NCBI RefSeq assembly: GCF_004000255.1
Contig: NZ_RCIQ01000025.1
Span: 1-50,566, forward strand
DNA length: 50,566 bases
Source of the DNA: Nioella ostreopsis
GTDB lineage: Bacteria; Pseudomonadota; Alphaproteobacteria; Rhodobacterales; Rhodobacteraceae
Direction: 5' to 3'
Below the pieces are notes generated by a model. The model made no database searches. It saw only the letters and a program-made list of their open reading frames with translations, and was not told the origin of the DNA. This document shows positions 1-8,313 of the stretch, piece by piece; within the stretch, counting starts at the first letter, position 1, and the number at the start of each line of letters is the position of its first letter. The position numbers and the translations under genes were made by a program.

Positions 1-102
1 GTCCTCACGCCTGTGCAGCCAGAGACCACCCCCATCCGAGTACTTGCCGGGCCCGAGGCTCTTCACCTGGGACGCTGAAAGCTTGTTCAATGCACGGGTC
101 AT
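1..102 (-). CDS. Tyrosine recombinase (P4-type integrase), N-terminal fragment cut by the window edge
   Basis: Only the first 34 codons are present; the gene continues beyond base 1. The visible peptide starts MTRALNKLSASQVKSLGPGK and continues with Y-S-D-G-G-G-L-W-L. This is the usual beginning of the arm-type DNA-binding domain (DUF4102) of P4-like integrases, where the 'G-x-Y-x-D-G-x-G-L-x-L' pattern is typical. The ATG is preceded by a GGGGTGG stretch that can serve as ribosome binding site. Such enzymes integrate and excise genomic islands, often at tRNA genes. No tRNA lies within the next 20 kb to the right, so the attachment site is either left of the window or in the gene-poor stretch just to the right. 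Whether the gene is intact cannot be judged. Confidence 0.8.
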   Translation of the reverse strand, partial: MTRALNKLSASQVKSLGPGKYSDGGGLWLHRRED

Positions 103-672
103 CGTAACCACCCCTAAATCCACCCCAACATATGGCATATATTGGAGCCGAATGAAACGGGACAGAACACTTTTCATTGGTCAACATATTGAATCAATGA
201 TCAAAAAGATTCATTGCGATACATCATGGGGCAGGGTTTCAACGCCCTTCATCGGCACCATTTTCCTCGATTACCCTTGGCTTCTTGTTCGGCCTTTCGA
301 AACTGTCGGGAAGCAGAGGCCGTTTGCCCTGATTCCTATGTAAAATCGGTAACCGTTCACATCGCCCCCCCCCGGAGGTCCGAACGAGTTGGAACGGCAC
401 GATACCTCGCCGGATCGCGTGGTCGCCCTACGTCGGGTCGCGGACGGTGGTCGAGGAAAAAGCCAATAGCTCAGCCCCAGAACTCGACGAGCGATGGCAT
501 CATCCGCCGTTGCCTTCAGCATGTTTGATCGCAGGATCCGAGTTTTGCCGCGCGCAATCGACTGACGCACTTATGCTTTTGCAGAGCCTTGACATGTATG
601 GGTCCAAGCTGCACTCTAGTTTGAACATTGTGTTCATTATTGAACTTTTGATACCATCAGGCGACGGGGACG
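103..672. other. Gene-poor stretch between integrase and catabolic cluster
   Basis: No reading frame here has a convincing start and recognisable product. The part from about 110 to 230 is richer in A and T than the rest of the window and contains partly symmetric GATTCA/TGAATC-like words, as expected of promoter DNA for the integrase. The right end holds the operator-like site at 621-645. The stretch may also contain an island attachment site, but no repeat partner is visible in this window. Confidence 0.5.
621..645 (+). promoter_or_regulatory. Putative IclR-type operator, copy 1
   Basis: The 25-bp site contains TTGAACAT, then three bases, GTTCA, one base, TAT, one base and GAAC. GAAC and GTTC half-sites alternate in inverted orientation. 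Twenty of 25 positions are identical to the site at 8264-8288. It ends 27 bases before the ATG of the alpha/beta hydrolase gene. The other copy sits between the IclR gene and a monooxygenase gene, so both are best explained as binding sites of that IclR protein. The regulator assignment is inferred. Confidence 0.65.
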
Positions 673-1551
673 ATGCAAGAAACCGACACAGGATGCGTGA
701 ATGCTGCTGCGGAGTCCGGGCCGACGCCCGGGGTTTCGGCAGACATCACGTATATTGCGCGGCCCGGGCCCGGACCTGTGGTCGTGTTCCTGCACGGGAT
801 CGGGTCGAACGCCACATCCTTCGCACCGATTTTCGAGCTTCTGCCACCTAGGTTCAGCCTGATTGCATGGAATGCGCCGGGCTATTCAGGCTCTGCGCCG
901 ATGGCCATGGATTGGCCACTGGCCACGGACTACGCAGACAGGCTGGTTCAGATGCTGGACGGGCTTGATCTCGGGCCGGTGCATATTGTCGGGCACTCGC
1001 TCGGCACGCTGATTGCCACAGCCTTTGCGCTCCGTTTCCCTGACCGGTTGCTCAGCCTGACGCTCGCCGCTGCCGCCAATGGCTACGGTGTGCCGCGCGG
1101 CGGGGTGCTGCCCGAAGGGGTGGGCAACCGGCTGACGGAGCTGTCTCGCCTGGGCCCGGCGGCCTTTGCCCATGCCCGTGCGGGCAATCTGGTGCATGAG
1201 CCTGCGTCGCATCCTGACATCGTGGCGCGGGTCGAGGCCGCAATGGCGCAAGTGAACCCGGATGGCTACGCGCAGGCAGTCAGGATGCTGGCCTCTGGCG
1301 ATCTGCCCGGCGATCTTGCCCAGGTTGCCACGCGCCCCGGATTCATTGTCGGCTTGCAAGACCGGGTGACGCCGATTGCGCAGACACGTGCCGCGGCACT
1401 GGCCTGGGAAGCGGCACGGGGCATCCGTCCGACCATAACCGAAATCGACCAGGCGGGCCATGCGGTCTACCTTCAGCGGCCCGGCGCGTTCTGTTCCGCG
1501 CTGTTGGATCATATGGGTCTTGCAACCGCCAGCAAGCCCGAGGGAACATGA
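673..1551 (+). CDS. Alpha/beta hydrolase (meta-cleavage-product hydrolase or enol-lactonase type)
   Basis: The 292-residue protein shows the alpha/beta hydrolase layout: oxyanion-hole HGIG at 41-44, nucleophile elbow G-H-S-L-G with Ser109, acid Asp230 in GLQDRVTP and His263 in AGHAVYL. The length fits 3-oxoadipate enol-lactonases and carbon-carbon hydrolases acting on ring-fission products. It is the first gene of a plus-strand operon and is followed after one base by an extradiol dioxygenase. A role in hydrolysing the ring-opened product is therefore the simplest reading, though the exact substrate is not visible. The start is preceded by GGGGAC. The operator-like site at 621-645 lies immediately upstream and probably controls the whole run to 7222. 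Confidence 0.85.
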   Translation: MQETDTGCVNAAAESGPTPGVSADITYIARPGPGPVVVFLHGIGSNATSFAPIFELLPPRFSLIAWNAPGYSGSAPMAMDWPLATDYADRLVQMLDGLDLGPVHIVGHSLGTLIATAFALRFPDRLLSLTLAAAANGYGVPRGGVLPEGVGNRLTELSRLGPAAFAHARAGNLVHEPASHPDIVARVEAAMAQVNPDGYAQAVRMLASGDLPGDLAQVATRPGFIVGLQDRVTPIAQTRAAALAWEAARGIRPTITEIDQAGHAVYLQRPGAFCSALLDHMGLATASKPEGT

Positions 1552-1552
1552 G

Positions 1553-2461
1553 ATGACCGAAGACCTCAGATTGCACCACCTGCGCGGCATCGTGATGCGC
1601 GCGCCCGGAATAACGGCGACGGCACCCTTCTACACGGACCAATGGGGTCTGCACGTGGCCCATGAAGAGGATGGGATCACCTATCTGCGCGGAACCGGCG
1701 AGCAGCCCTTCATCTATGGCCTCAAGGACGACACGACCTACGGCATCGAGTACATCCATTTCGGCATGCCGAACCGCGATGGCGTTGACAGGCTCTACCG
1801 GCAATTGGAGGAAAAGGGGGCGGATCTGCGTGGCGCGCCGGGTGAATTCGATGAGCCCTTCGGCGGCTACGGATTCGAGGTGGCCGACCCCGACAATCGC
1901 CGCCTGCGCATCACCTGCGATATTGCGCTGCGCGAGGCCGACGATGTTCATGCCTATCCGCGCAAGATCAGCCATGTGGTTCTGAACACGCCCGACATGG
2001 ACGGGATGCAGAACTGGTACGAGGAGATGCTGGGCTTTCGCACCAGCGACTATTCAGCGGACCAGATGGTGTTCCTGCGGATCGGCAGCGACCACCACGC
2101 CATCGCGCTGGTTCGCGCGCAATATCCCTCGATCAATCACGTCGCCTTCGAGATGCCCGGCATCGACAGTTTCATGCGTGGCATCGGGCGGATGAAACAG
2201 AAGGGGCAGGTGCCAAGCTGGGGACCGGGGCGGCACGGGCCGGGCAACAACCCGTTTGCCTATTTCGTTTCTCCCTCGGGTTTCGTGATCGAGTTCACCT
2301 CCGAGGTGCAGCAGATCGACGAGGAAACGCATGAGCCAAAGGTCTGGTCGCGCACCGACCCCGAGGCAATGGACCAGTGGATGACAGCGGGCCCGCCGAC
2401 ACCGGCACAGCGCGCGGTCATGGCCGGGCGGCCCGACCCGGGCTTTCCGAAGGAAGGCTGA
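1553..2461 (+). CDS. Two-domain extradiol ring-cleavage dioxygenase (VOC superfamily)
   Basis: The 302-residue protein has two vicinal-oxygen-chelate modules, roughly 5-122 and 137-255, the layout of catechol 2,3-dioxygenase and 2,3-dihydroxybiphenyl dioxygenase. The three expected Fe(II) ligands are visible in the second module: His141 (KISHVVLNT), His196 (INHVAFE) and Glu247 (GFVIEFTSE). Conserved GRHGPGN lies at 226-232. Such enzymes open catechol-type rings next to the hydroxyls using O2. The ATG is one base after the stop of the hydrolase gene, so the two are translated together. A longer in-frame start inside the hydrolase gene is possible but would add a non-homologous tail; I chose the ATG at 1553. 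Ring substrate unknown; the ferrous site looks intact. Confidence 0.88.
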   Translation: MTEDLRLHHLRGIVMRAPGITATAPFYTDQWGLHVAHEEDGITYLRGTGEQPFIYGLKDDTTYGIEYIHFGMPNRDGVDRLYRQLEEKGADLRGAPGEFDEPFGGYGFEVADPDNRRLRITCDIALREADDVHAYPRKISHVVLNTPDMDGMQNWYEEMLGFRTSDYSADQMVFLRIGSDHHAIALVRAQYPSINHVAFEMPGIDSFMRGIGRMKQKGQVPSWGPGRHGPGNNPFAYFVSPSGFVIEFTSEVQQIDEETHEPKVWSRTDPEAMDQWMTAGPPTPAQRAVMAGRPDPGFPKEG

Positions 2462-2464
2462 GCG

Positions 2465-3256
2465 ATGGATCTGGGGCTCAAAGACCGCACGATCGTGGTC
2501 ACTGGCGGAACATCCGGGATCGGGCTGGCATCGGTGCGCGTCTTTCTGGAGGACGGTGCGCGCGTGGCGCTTTGTGCCCGCGGGGCGGAACGTCTGGACT
2601 CCGTGGTGGCGGACCTGTCCCGTGACTTCGGGTCGGACCGGGTTCTGGGGCGCGTGGTCTCGGTGCTGGATGCAGCCGCGGTCTCGGGCTTCGCCGATGA
2701 GGTCCGGCAGACCTTCGGAGGCTGCGACGCCCTTGTCACGAATGCGGGCCAAGGGCGTGTCTCTACCTATGCCAATACCAGCGACTCGGATTGGCGCGAC
2801 GAGTTGGAGCTGAAGTTTTTCAGCCAGCTTCACCCGATACGCGCCTTTGAAACGATGCTGCGCCAAAGCGATGGCGGTGCGATCGTTGCGGTGAATTCGC
2901 TTCTGGCCCTCCAGCCAGAACCGCATATGGTCTGCACCTCGGCAGCTCGCGCCGGCGTTCAGAACCTCCTGAAATCGCTGGCGACGGAACTGGCACCGCA
3001 GATCCGCGTCAATTCGATCCTGTTGGGGCTGGTGGACAGCGCCCAGTGGCAGCGCCGCTTCGAGGCGCGCGAGGACAAGGGCCAGAGCCGGGAAGACTGG
3101 TTCGCGGCACTGGCAAGCGCGAAGGGCATCCCGCTCGGCCGTCTTGGTCAACCTCAGGAACCCGCGCGCGCCATCGCTTTCCTCGCCTCACCCGCCGCCA
3201 GCTACATCACCGGCGCCAAGCTTGAAATCTCGGGCGGCGTGTCGCGCTTTGCCTGA
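2465..3256 (+). CDS. Short-chain dehydrogenase/reductase with altered YxxxK motif
   Basis: The 263-residue protein has the SDR cofactor loop TGGTSGIG at 13-20, the NAG motif at 93-95 and a Ser at 145 in the usual catalytic position. Counting 13 residues on from Ser145, the catalytic Tyr and Lys positions are occupied by Thr158 and Arg162 (TSAAR) instead of YxxxK. The following helix (LLKSLATELAP) aligns well with ordinary SDRs, so the change is real and not a frame error. I recall SDRs with the same A-T-S-A-A-R-A-G stretch, so this is probably a subfamily. It lies in the operon three bases after the dioxygenase gene. It may catalyse a redox step by a modified mechanism, or bind NAD(P) without classical catalysis. 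Confidence 0.85.
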   Translation: MDLGLKDRTIVVTGGTSGIGLASVRVFLEDGARVALCARGAERLDSVVADLSRDFGSDRVLGRVVSVLDAAAVSGFADEVRQTFGGCDALVTNAGQGRVSTYANTSDSDWRDELELKFFSQLHPIRAFETMLRQSDGGAIVAVNSLLALQPEPHMVCTSAARAGVQNLLKSLATELAPQIRVNSILLGLVDSAQWQRRFEAREDKGQSREDWFAALASAKGIPLGRLGQPQEPARAIAFLASPAASYITGAKLEISGGVSRFA

Positions 3257-3280
3257 TCCCTGACGAAAGACCCAAGCCCC

Positions 3281-4930
3281 ATGACCCAGACCGTTGGCCA
3301 CCAGATTGCCCAAGCGCTTGCCGATGCGGGCGTAACGACCATGTTCGGCGTCATTTCGATCCACAACATGCCGATCCTCGACGCGGTGGCAGAACAGGGG
3401 CGTATCCGCTTCATTCCGGCGCGTGGCGAGGCGGGGGCGATGAATATGGCCGACGCCTTTTCCCGGGTCTCGGGGCAGTTGGGCGTGGCACTGACCTCGA
3501 CCGGGACGGCGGCAGGCAATGCGGCGGGCGCACAGGCCGAGGCACTGACGGCAGGCAGCCGGGTGCTGCATCTGACCACACAGATCGACCGGCCCTACAT
3601 GGACCGGGACCGCGCCGCGATTCACGATGTGCCCAAGCAGCCAGAGATGTTGCGCGGGGTGTCCAAGGCCGTGTTCCGCATCTGGGACGAAACCGGCGTC
3701 TTGGGCACACTGTCGGCAGCGATCCGCGCGGCGATGACGCCGCCAACCGGGCCGGTAAGCCTAGAGATTCCGGTTGATGTGCAGCGCATTCCCGCCGTCT
3801 CCGGGTTGCCGTTGACCCCTCCGCGCCCGGCCTTGCCACCGGTGGAGGAGACCTCTCTCGATCTGCTGGCTGAGCAGGTGAAGGCCGCGAAACGGCCGAT
3901 GATCTGGCTTGGCGGCGGGGCGCGCGGGGCCGGAGCAGAGGCGCTGGAACTTGTCGAACGCGGCTTTGGCGCTGTCAGCTCCACCCAGGGGCGTGCGATT
4001 GTTCCCGAAAGCCACAAGGGCACGCTCGGAGCCTTCAACATGACACCCGAGGCGGAAGCGGTCTATCAAAGCTGCGACCTGATGATCGTGGTCGGCTCGC
4101 GGCTTCGGGGCAACGAGACACGCAACAACAAGATGCCGCTGCCGCGCCCGCTGTTCCAGATCGACGTGGAGCCAACGCAGGGCGGTCGCAACTACCCGGT
4201 GGACGGATTCCTGTGCGGTGATGCTGCGGCAACGCTGCGCGGCTTGCTGGACCGCTTGCCGGACACGCTCGGCACCGACCCGCAGTTGCATTACGACATC
4301 GCCGTTGCCCGCGCGAAATCGGAAGGTGCGCTGCGCGGGCGCCTTGGCCCCTATCAGGTGGTGGCCGATCACCTTCTGTCGGTGGTGCCGCAAGGGGGGC
4401 ATCCCTGGGTGCGCGATGTGACGATCTCGAACTCCACCTTCGGCAACCGATATGTTCACATCGCCGCCCCGCATCTGGGTGTCCACGCCCTTGGGGGCGG
4501 CATCGGGCAGGGGATTGCCATGGCCATCGGGGCCGCGGCGGGATCGGAGTCGCGCACCATCGCACTGGTGGGCGATGGTGGCGCGCAGCTCGGGATTGCC
4601 GAGCTGATCACGGCGGTGGACGCAGATCTGCCGATTACGTTCGTGCTGATGAACGATGCGGCCTACGGCGTGATCGAAAACATCCAAGACGCGCAATATG
4701 ACGGGCGGCGGCATTATTCCAAGCTCAAGACCCCCGATTTCGGCGTGCTGTGCCAGTCCATCGACATGCCGCATGTTCGCGTTGACCGGATCGAGGACTT
4801 CCCTCAGGCCCTGGACGCGACCCTTGGCCGGGACGGTCCCGTGGTCGTCGAAGTCGACATGGTCGCCATTGGACCCTTCGCGGAATCCTTCGCAGGACCG
4901 CCCGCAGGGGCTGCGGGTGGCAAGACATGA
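3281..4930 (+). CDS. Thiamine diphosphate-dependent enzyme (acetolactate synthase / decarboxylase family)
   Basis: The 549-residue protein has the three-domain plan of the acetolactate synthase, benzoylformate decarboxylase and glyoxylate carboligase family. Glu50 in the segment PARGEAGA is the cofactor-activating glutamate. A central domain with GGGARGAGAE lies near 211-220. The ThDP/Mg motif starts at GDGGAQLG (431-438) and ends at Asn458. The length is close to the family norm. It cleaves or ligates 2-oxo acids, but the ligand-binding residues do not let me choose a substrate. Its ATG lies 24 bases after the SDR gene and its stop overlaps the next start. Its place next to an aldehyde dehydrogenase suggests decarboxylation of a 2-oxo acid to an aldehyde that the dehydrogenase then oxidises (inference). 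Confidence 0.85.
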   Translation: MTQTVGHQIAQALADAGVTTMFGVISIHNMPILDAVAEQGRIRFIPARGEAGAMNMADAFSRVSGQLGVALTSTGTAAGNAAGAQAEALTAGSRVLHLTTQIDRPYMDRDRAAIHDVPKQPEMLRGVSKAVFRIWDETGVLGTLSAAIRAAMTPPTGPVSLEIPVDVQRIPAVSGLPLTPPRPALPPVEETSLDLLAEQVKAAKRPMIWLGGGARGAGAEALELVERGFGAVSSTQGRAIVPESHKGTLGAFNMTPEAEAVYQSCDLMIVVGSRLRGNETRNNKMPLPRPLFQIDVEPTQGGRNYPVDGFLCGDAAATLRGLLDRLPDTLGTDPQLHYDIAVARAKSEGALRGRLGPYQVVADHLLSVVPQGGHPWVRDVTISNSTFGNRYVHIAAPHLGVHALGGGIGQGIAMAIGAAAGSESRTIALVGDGGAQLGIAELITAVDADLPITFVLMNDAAYGVIENIQDAQYDGRRHYSKLKTPDFGVLCQSIDMPHVRVDRIEDFPQALDATLGRDGPVVVEVDMVAIGPFAESFAGPPAGAAGGKT

Positions 4931-5736
4931 GCCTTGGGCATGTGGTGATCATCGGGTTCGGCGCGATAGCCCGCGACCTGATAGATATTCTGGGCGCGCA
5001 GACCTCCGCGCCCGAGAAGGTGACCGTCCTTGTGCGTCCCGGGCGCGAGACAGAGCTTCGCGCGATGCTGGGTGCAGATATCTCGGTGACATCGGATCTT
5101 GCGGCGCTGCTGGCGACAGGCCCCGATGTGGTCGTGGAATGTGCCGGCCATCGCGCGGTGGCGCATTACGGTGCGACGGTGCTGACCAGCGGCACGGACC
5201 TGGTCCTTGCCTCTGTCGGCGCATTGGCGGATGCCGATCTGGCCCGCGAACTTGAGGCAGCCGCCCGCGCTTCTGGCGCGCAATGTGTCGTGCCAGCCGG
5301 GGCTATTGGCGGGATAGATGCGCTCGGCGCGGCGCGGCTGTCGGGGCTGACTTCGGTTTGCTACACCGGCACGAAGCCGCCCGCCGCATGGGTCGGAACC
5401 CCTGCCGAGGAGGTAGCCGACCTTGCGGCGTTGACAGCCCCCCTGACCTTCTTCGAGGGGACTGCGCGAGAAGCAGCGCGGCGTTTTCCCAAGAACGCCA
5501 ATGTCGCTGCAACCCTTGCGATGGCCGGGCTGGGAATGGACAAGACCGAGGTGCGCCTTGTCGCGGACCCCGGCACAACGGAAAACACCCATGCCTTCAG
5601 CGTGGCGTCGCAGGCCATGGAGTTTTCCATGCAACTGGTCGGAAAGCCGTCGCCCGACAATCCCAAAACCTCTCGATCCACCGTTTACAGCATCGCACGT
5701 GCCGTCATGAACCGGCGCGCCGCGATCGCCATCTGA
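4927..5736 (+). CDS. Aspartate dehydrogenase-like (NadX family) oxidoreductase
   Basis: The 269-residue protein has an N-terminal Rossmann fold with G-F-G-A-I-A at 10-15 and the family signature NANVAATLAMAGLG beginning at residue 190. His222 in TENTHAF matches the catalytic His of L-aspartate dehydrogenases, and PSPDNPKTS near the C-terminus is also typical. Authentic NadX makes iminoaspartate for NAD synthesis, with nadA and nadC nearby, but neither is seen here. The gene overlaps the ThDP enzyme gene by four bases (ATGA) and is followed by an aldehyde dehydrogenase, so a catabolic role on an amino-acid-like or imine intermediate is more likely. Family membership is clear; the substrate is not. 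Confidence 0.8.
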   Translation: MSLGHVVIIGFGAIARDLIDILGAQTSAPEKVTVLVRPGRETELRAMLGADISVTSDLAALLATGPDVVVECAGHRAVAHYGATVLTSGTDLVLASVGALADADLARELEAAARASGAQCVVPAGAIGGIDALGAARLSGLTSVCYTGTKPPAAWVGTPAEEVADLAALTAPLTFFEGTAREAARRFPKNANVAATLAMAGLGMDKTEVRLVADPGTTENTHAFSVASQAMEFSMQLVGKPSPDNPKTSRSTVYSIARAVMNRRAAIAI

Positions 5737-5743
5737 GGGTACC

Positions 5744-7222
5744 ATGGAGCAGACATTTCGCGACAACCGGATCTTTGTCGGCGGCATCTGGCAAACAGGG
5801 CGCGGCGCACCGATCACCTCGCATTTCGCCGCAGAAGGTTGCGTGAACACCGTGATAAACGGTGCTTCGGCGCAGGATGTGGACCTTGCCATCGCCCGCG
5901 CGCGGGACGCGCAACCATCCTGGGGGGCGTTGAAGCCGCACGACCGCGCGACAGTGCTGTACCGCATCTCGGAGCGGATCGCCGCCAATATAGAGCGTAT
6001 TGCCTGGGTGCAGAGCCGGGATACCTCCAAGACGCTGACGGAAACGCGCGCGCTTGCGGCCTCTGCGGCGGCGACCTTCCGCTATTTCGCGGCCGTGGCG
6101 GAAACCTCGGACGACCTGCTGACCGTGCCACGCGGCGACTACATCACCGCCTCGGTCCACGAGCCGCTTGGGCTAGTCGCGGCGATCACGCCGTGGAATT
6201 CCCCTATTGCATCCGACGCCCAGAAAATCGCCCCTGCCCTCGCTGCGGGCAATGCGGTGCTGCTGAAACCGGCCAGTTGGTCCCCACTGGTCAGCCTTGA
6301 ACTTGCACAGATCGCCGAAGAGGCGGGCCTGCCCCAGGGGCTGCTGTCCGTCCTGCCCGGATCCGGGCGCGAGGTTGGCAATCTGCTGGTCGAACACCGC
6401 GATATTGCCAAGGTCTCGTTCACCGGGGGCACCGTGACGGGGCGCAGATTGGCTCATGCGGCGGCGGAAAAGCTGATGCCCGTTTCGCTGGAACTGGGGG
6501 GTAAGTCGCCCACCATTGTGTTCGAGGATTGCGACATCGATCTTGCCATCGCGGGGATTCTGTTCGGCATCTTCTCGTCTTCCGGCCAAAGCTGCATCGC
6601 CGGATCGCGCCTGTTCGTGCAGCGCAGCATCTTCGACACTTTCACCGAGCGATTGGTCGCCGCTACGCAGGCATTGGTGGTCGGCCATCCCTTTGACCCG
6701 GCGACGCAGGTATCGTCGCTGGTTCATCACGACCATCGCGAAAGTGTGGAGCGCTATGTGGCCATGGCGCGCGATGAAGGCGGAGACATCCTGTGCGGTG
6801 GCGCGCGACCCGAGGACCCGGCGCAGCAAGACGGTGCCTATTACCTGCCAACCATCATCGGCGGGCTCGACAACACCGCACGGACCTGCCGTGAAGAGAT
6901 TTTCGGTCCGGTGCTGGTGGTGATGCCCTTCGAGGACGAGGCCGATGTGATCGCGCAGGGCAACGACAATGACTACGGCTTGGCGTGCGGCATCTGGTCG
7001 ACCGATCACCGCCGCTGCCAGCGAGTCGCCCGCGCCATCCGGGCGGGCACGGTCTGGATCAACACCTACAAGCAATTCTCGATCTCGACGCCCTTTGGTG
7101 GCGATGGTGACAGCGGCATGGGCCGCGAAAAAGGCCGCGCGGGTCTGCGGGCCTATCAACGGCAGAAGTCGATCTACGAGGATATGTCAGGCCAGCCGCA
7201 TCCTTGGGCCAGATGGTCTTAG
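5744..7222 (+). CDS. NAD(P)-dependent aldehyde dehydrogenase
   Basis: The 492-residue protein is a full-length aldehyde dehydrogenase. Asn152 lies in TPWNSP, the general base Glu250 in SLELGGKSP, and the nucleophile Cys284 in SSGQSCIAGSR. It oxidises an aldehyde to the acid with NAD(P)+. It is the last gene of the first run, seven bases after the NadX-like gene, so it probably acts late in the pathway, for instance on the aldehyde from ring cleavage or from the ThDP-dependent decarboxylation. Sequence resembles the group that includes betaine aldehyde and hydroxymuconic semialdehyde dehydrogenases, but specificity cannot be read off. Confidence 0.9.
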   Translation: MEQTFRDNRIFVGGIWQTGRGAPITSHFAAEGCVNTVINGASAQDVDLAIARARDAQPSWGALKPHDRATVLYRISERIAANIERIAWVQSRDTSKTLTETRALAASAAATFRYFAAVAETSDDLLTVPRGDYITASVHEPLGLVAAITPWNSPIASDAQKIAPALAAGNAVLLKPASWSPLVSLELAQIAEEAGLPQGLLSVLPGSGREVGNLLVEHRDIAKVSFTGGTVTGRRLAHAAAEKLMPVSLELGGKSPTIVFEDCDIDLAIAGILFGIFSSSGQSCIAGSRLFVQRSIFDTFTERLVAATQALVVGHPFDPATQVSSLVHHDHRESVERYVAMARDEGGDILCGGARPEDPAQQDGAYYLPTIIGGLDNTARTCREEIFGPVLVVMPFEDEADVIAQGNDNDYGLACGIWSTDHRRCQRVARAIRAGTVWINTYKQFSISTPFGGDGDSGMGREKGRAGLRAYQRQKSIYEDMSGQPHPWARWS

Positions 7223-7362
7223 GGATGTCCTCCCAGGGTCTTGCCCGGCACGCGCGACGGTTCCGCCTCTCGCCCGCCACCTCGCGCCTTGCACCGGCAT
7301 CGGGCCACGATATGACGGGCCTCGATCTGACTTGCGACAGCAGCTTTCAGGCAATCCGCCGG

Positions 7363-8169
7363 TCAGATGTCGCCCCTTGGCACGGTGTAGCCCAAGGCAG
7401 CAGAGGCCCTGCGCGCCGCAGACATGACCGCGTCGATCAGGGCGCTATCGCGTCCCGTTCCACCGGCAGAGAACCGCGCCTCGGGGCCGGAAACGTTGAT
7501 GCCCCCCACCACCTGCCCGGTATGATCGAAGATCGCCGCGGCGCAGGACCCGATGCCGGCCTCGAAATTTCCCTCGCTCCAGGCGAAGCCTGCGGCCTTG
7601 TCATGGTGGGCCTGACGAATGATCGCCTCGATCGTCTGCGGTGTCTTGTCGGTTGCAGGCTCGGGCAGGTCGCCCAAAAAGATCTGCCGCAATTGCGTGT
7701 CGGAATGCTCCGCCAGAATGGCACGCCCGATGGACGATGCATGGGCCGACAGGCGCGACCCGGTGCGCACATTGCTGACGAGATGAGAATTGGGGGCCTC
7801 GCGTCCCAGATAGATGATGTCGCGCCCGTCCAGTACGCCCAAATGGGCAGACATGCCGGTGTCGCGGCACAGATCTCTCAGGATAGGCTGGCAGACCTGG
7901 ACCATGTCCCGCCCCTGAATGGCCTGCGCACCGAGACTGACCAGCCCCGCCCCCAGACGATAGCCGCCACCATCGCCGAGTTCCTCGATCATGCGATGAT
8001 CGGCAAGGGTATGGATCAGGCGGATCAGGGTCGTGCGGTTGATTCCGAGATCGCGCGACACCGTCGACAGATTACGCGCCCGATTGCCTGCACCGATGTA
8101 GTGCAGAAGTTTCAGGGCCCGCTCCACCGGGGGAACGGAATAGGGGGTCTGCGAAGCTGTGTCACCCAT
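7363..8169 (-). CDS. IclR-family transcriptional regulator, likely controlling both flanking catabolic runs
   Basis: The 268-residue protein has an N-terminal winged helix (about 11-75, with STVSRDLGINRTTLIRLIHTL as recognition region) and the IclR effector-binding domain (about 85-255; VLDGRDIIYLGR and ASSIGRAILA are typical). IclR proteins bind aromatic or other small acids and act as repressors or activators. The gene lies between the two plus-strand catabolic runs and is read in the opposite direction, divergent from the monooxygenase gene at 8314. The 25-bp site in their shared promoter is repeated in front of the hydrolase gene at 673, which points to this protein as the common regulator. 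The 140 bases between its stop and the end of the first run hold no visible gene. Confidence 0.88.
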   Translation of the reverse strand: MGDTASQTPYSVPPVERALKLLHYIGAGNRARNLSTVSRDLGINRTTLIRLIHTLADHRMIEELGDGGGYRLGAGLVSLGAQAIQGRDMVQVCQPILRDLCRDTGMSAHLGVLDGRDIIYLGREAPNSHLVSNVRTGSRLSAHASSIGRAILAEHSDTQLRQIFLGDLPEPATDKTPQTIEAIIRQAHHDKAAGFAWSEGNFEAGIGSCAAAIFDHTGQVVGGINVSGPEARFSAGGTGRDSALIDAVMSAARRASAALGYTVPRGDI

Positions 8170-8263
8170 GCGGATAATCCTGTCCTTCAGGCCGAGCGGG
8201 TTGTTGGCGCAAGGACCCGCTCAACGGAAAACTATTGACCGCACGGGGCCACATAACCTATCT

Positions 8264-8288
8264 TTGAACATATAGTTCAATATAGAAC
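8264..8288 (+). promoter_or_regulatory. Putative IclR-type operator, copy 2
   Basis: The site has the same alternating GAAC/GTTC half-sites as 621-645: TTGAACAT, three bases, GTTCA, one base, TAT, one base, GAAC. It ends 25 bases before the GTG start of the monooxygenase gene and 95 bases upstream of the divergent IclR start. Such a position would let one protein control both the catabolic run and its own gene. Confidence 0.68.
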
Positions 8289-8313
8289 ACTTGGCAATAG
8301 CAAAGGGGCGCGG

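Noticed and set aside
271-570. Possible truncated gene on the minus strand in the gap after the integrase
   Set aside because: The peptide ends in low-complexity Arg/Ser/Gly and matches nothing I recognise; no ribosome binding site.
4927-5736. Authentic nadX of NAD biosynthesis
   Set aside because: No nadA or nadC nearby; overlap with a ThDP enzyme gene and catabolic context argue for another role, though the enzyme family is the same.
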